From Pseudomonadota bacterium (lineage in GTDB: Bacteria > Pseudomonadota > Gammaproteobacteria > Steroidobacterales > Steroidobacteraceae), in the NCBI GenBank assembly GCA_021792815.1, contig JAJYTX010000190.1, forward strand, positions 1 through 6,090: a stretch of 6,090 nucleotides of DNA, written 5' to 3'. The notes beneath the pieces were generated by a model. It was not told the DNA's origin, did no database searches, and was given only the letters and a program-made list of their open reading frames with translations. This document shows positions 5,160-6,090 of this stretch, piece by piece (positions within the stretch are counted from its first letter, which is position 1; each line of letters opens with the position of its first letter). The translations under genes and the position numbers were made by a program.

Positions 5160-6090
5160 CTAAGCTGCCTCGCTCGCCGCGGTTTCCAGGTACTTGGTCT
5201 CGACGTAACGGATGAAAGCGGCAGCCGACAGGGGTTTGCCGGTCGCCTCGCGCAACAGGTCCTGTACCGGCACCTTGGCCCCGAGCCCGTGCACGTGCGT
5301 GCGCAGCCAGGCGAGCAGCCCGCCGAACTCGCCGTGCGCGAGCTGCTCGTCGAGGGCCGGCACATCGTTACGCAGGCTCTCGTAGAGCTGCGCGGCGATC
5401 ACCGCGCCGAGCGCATAGGAAGGGAAATAGCCGAACGAGCCGACCGCCCAGTGGACATCCTGCAGACAGCCCTCGGTATCGCCGCCCGGGCGGATGCCGA
5501 GCCGCTCTTCCATGCCCTCGTTCCAGGCGGCGGGCAGATCACGCACCGCCAGATCGCCATTCAGCAGCTGCTTCTCCAGCTCGTACCGCAGCATGATGTG
5601 CAGCGGGTAGGTCAGTTCGTCGGCGTCCACGCGGATCAGGCCCCGCTGCACCCGGGTCAGGTGGGCGTAGAGGTTCTCCACGTCCCACGCTGGACCGCTG
5701 ACGCCAAAATGCTTCACGAGCAGGGGCTGCACGTAGTGCACGAATGGCCGGCTGCGGCAGACGATCATCTCGACCAGCAGCGACTGGCTTTCTTCCAGCG
5801 CCATGCCACGGTCGCGCCCGACGGGCTGGTCGCACCAGTCCTGCGGCAGGCCCAGGTCGTACATGGCATGACCGGTCTCGTGCAGCGCCCCGAGCAGTCC
5901 GGTGAACGGATCGTTGGGGTCGAGGCGGGTGGTGACCCGCATGTCCCCCGGCACGCCCTCGGTAAACGGATGCGCGCTCTCATCCAGCCGGCCCCGGTCG
6001 AAGGGGAAGCCGATCTGCTTCATGACCTCGACGATGAGCGAGCGCTGCCGGGCGAACGGAAATTTCCCGGTGAGCGCCTGCGGTGGCCGG
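5160..6090 (-). CDS. M32 family (carboxypeptidase Taq type) metallocarboxypeptidase, C-terminal 309 residues (5' end beyond the window)
   Basis: A cytoplasmic metal-dependent carboxypeptidase that removes C-terminal residues from peptides; members are usually about 500 residues, so roughly 190 N-terminal residues are missing. The frame is open to the right edge, and the segment before Met 6023 (PPQALTGKFPFARQ) already matches the family, so that Met is internal. Visible family motifs in order are DMRVTTR (DxRxT type), GALHETGHAMY with the HExxH zinc site at 5882-5868, EESQSLLVEM (5795 onward) containing the expected third ligand Glu, LIRVDADELTYPLH (I/NRxxA/SD type) and GCLQDVHW (GxxQDxHW). 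The protein ends normally with a helical tail (FIRYVETKYLETAASEAA). One deviation is notable: the residue before the ligand Glu is Glu (5795-5793) where M32 enzymes normally have His (HESQ). It probably contributes to peptide turnover. ttcA follows with no intergenic base. The family assignment is secure. Confidence 0.95.
   Translation of the reverse strand, partial: RPPQALTGKFPFARQRSLIVEVMKQIGFPFDRGRLDESAHPFTEGVPGDMRVTTRLDPNDPFTGLLGALHETGHAMYDLGLPQDWCDQPVGRDRGMALEESQSLLVEMIVCRSRPFVHYVQPLLVKHFGVSGPAWDVENLYAHLTRVQRGLIRVDADELTYPLHIMLRYELEKQLLNGDLAVRDLPAAWNEGMEERLGIRPGGDTEGCLQDVHWAVGSFGYFPSYALGAVIAAQLYESLRNDVPALDEQLAHGEFGGLLAWLRTHVHGLGAKVPVQDLLREATGKPLSAAAFIRYVETKYLETAASEAA
5168..5171 (-). promoter_or_regulatory. 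Ribosome binding site of ttcA inside the carboxypeptidase gene
   Basis: On the minus strand GAGG lies 8 nt upstream of the ttcA ATG, within the last codons of the preceding gene. The upstream stop TAG (5162-5160) directly touches the ATG. This supports ATG 5159 as the start and suggests that ribosomes finishing the carboxypeptidase can begin ttcA. Confidence 0.55.

Noticed and set aside
6056..6076. Suspected frameshift in the carboxypeptidase around a near-palindromic GGGAAATTTCC segment
   Set aside because: Careful re-reading of the minus strand gives a continuous frame (LTGKFPFARQ) matching the family, so there is no frameshift.

Overview
The window looks like a stretch of chromosome from a GC-rich Gram-negative bacterium, most likely a gammaproteobacterium. 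This is inferred from the strong G/C preference at third codon positions, a typical proteobacterial TtcA and an M32 carboxypeptidase. I did not compute composition and cannot name a genus. All six credible genes lie on the minus strand, so transcription runs from the right edge to the left. Long open frames on the plus strand and in the other minus frames are shadows caused by high GC.

In transcription order: (i) 6090-5160, the C-terminal part of an M32 (carboxypeptidase Taq type) metallocarboxypeptidase, cut by the right edge. (ii) 5159-4311, ttcA, the enzyme that 2-thiolates cytidine 32 of tRNA; its ATG directly abuts the carboxypeptidase stop codon. (iii) 4307-2835, a 490-residue fusion of a cysteine-dependent dual-specificity-type phosphatase and an ADP-ribosylglycohydrolase-like domain, starting 3 nt after the ttcA stop. 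(iv) After a 70-nt gap, 2764-1721, a 347-residue putative zinc metallopeptidase. (v) 1724-702, a 340-residue ATP-grasp ligase related to D-Ala-D-Ala ligases, overlapping the peptidase by ATGA. (vi) After a 173-nt gap holding a plausible promoter, 528-1, the N-terminal 176 residues of an uncharacterised, probably helical protein that runs off the left edge.

The junctions (0 nt, 3 nt, 70 nt, -4 nt) suggest one or two polycistronic units: carboxypeptidase-ttcA-phosphatase/ARH, and peptidase-ATP-grasp. The last gene probably has its own promoter. Two parts stand out. One is the phosphatase-ARH fusion, whose phosphatase signature is intact while several ARH active-site positions differ from the usual family pattern. 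The other is the translationally coupled metallopeptidase/ATP-grasp pair, an arrangement that suggests making and cutting a peptide-like or amide bond in an unidentified molecule. I saw no RNA genes, mobile elements, CRISPR arrays or long repeats.
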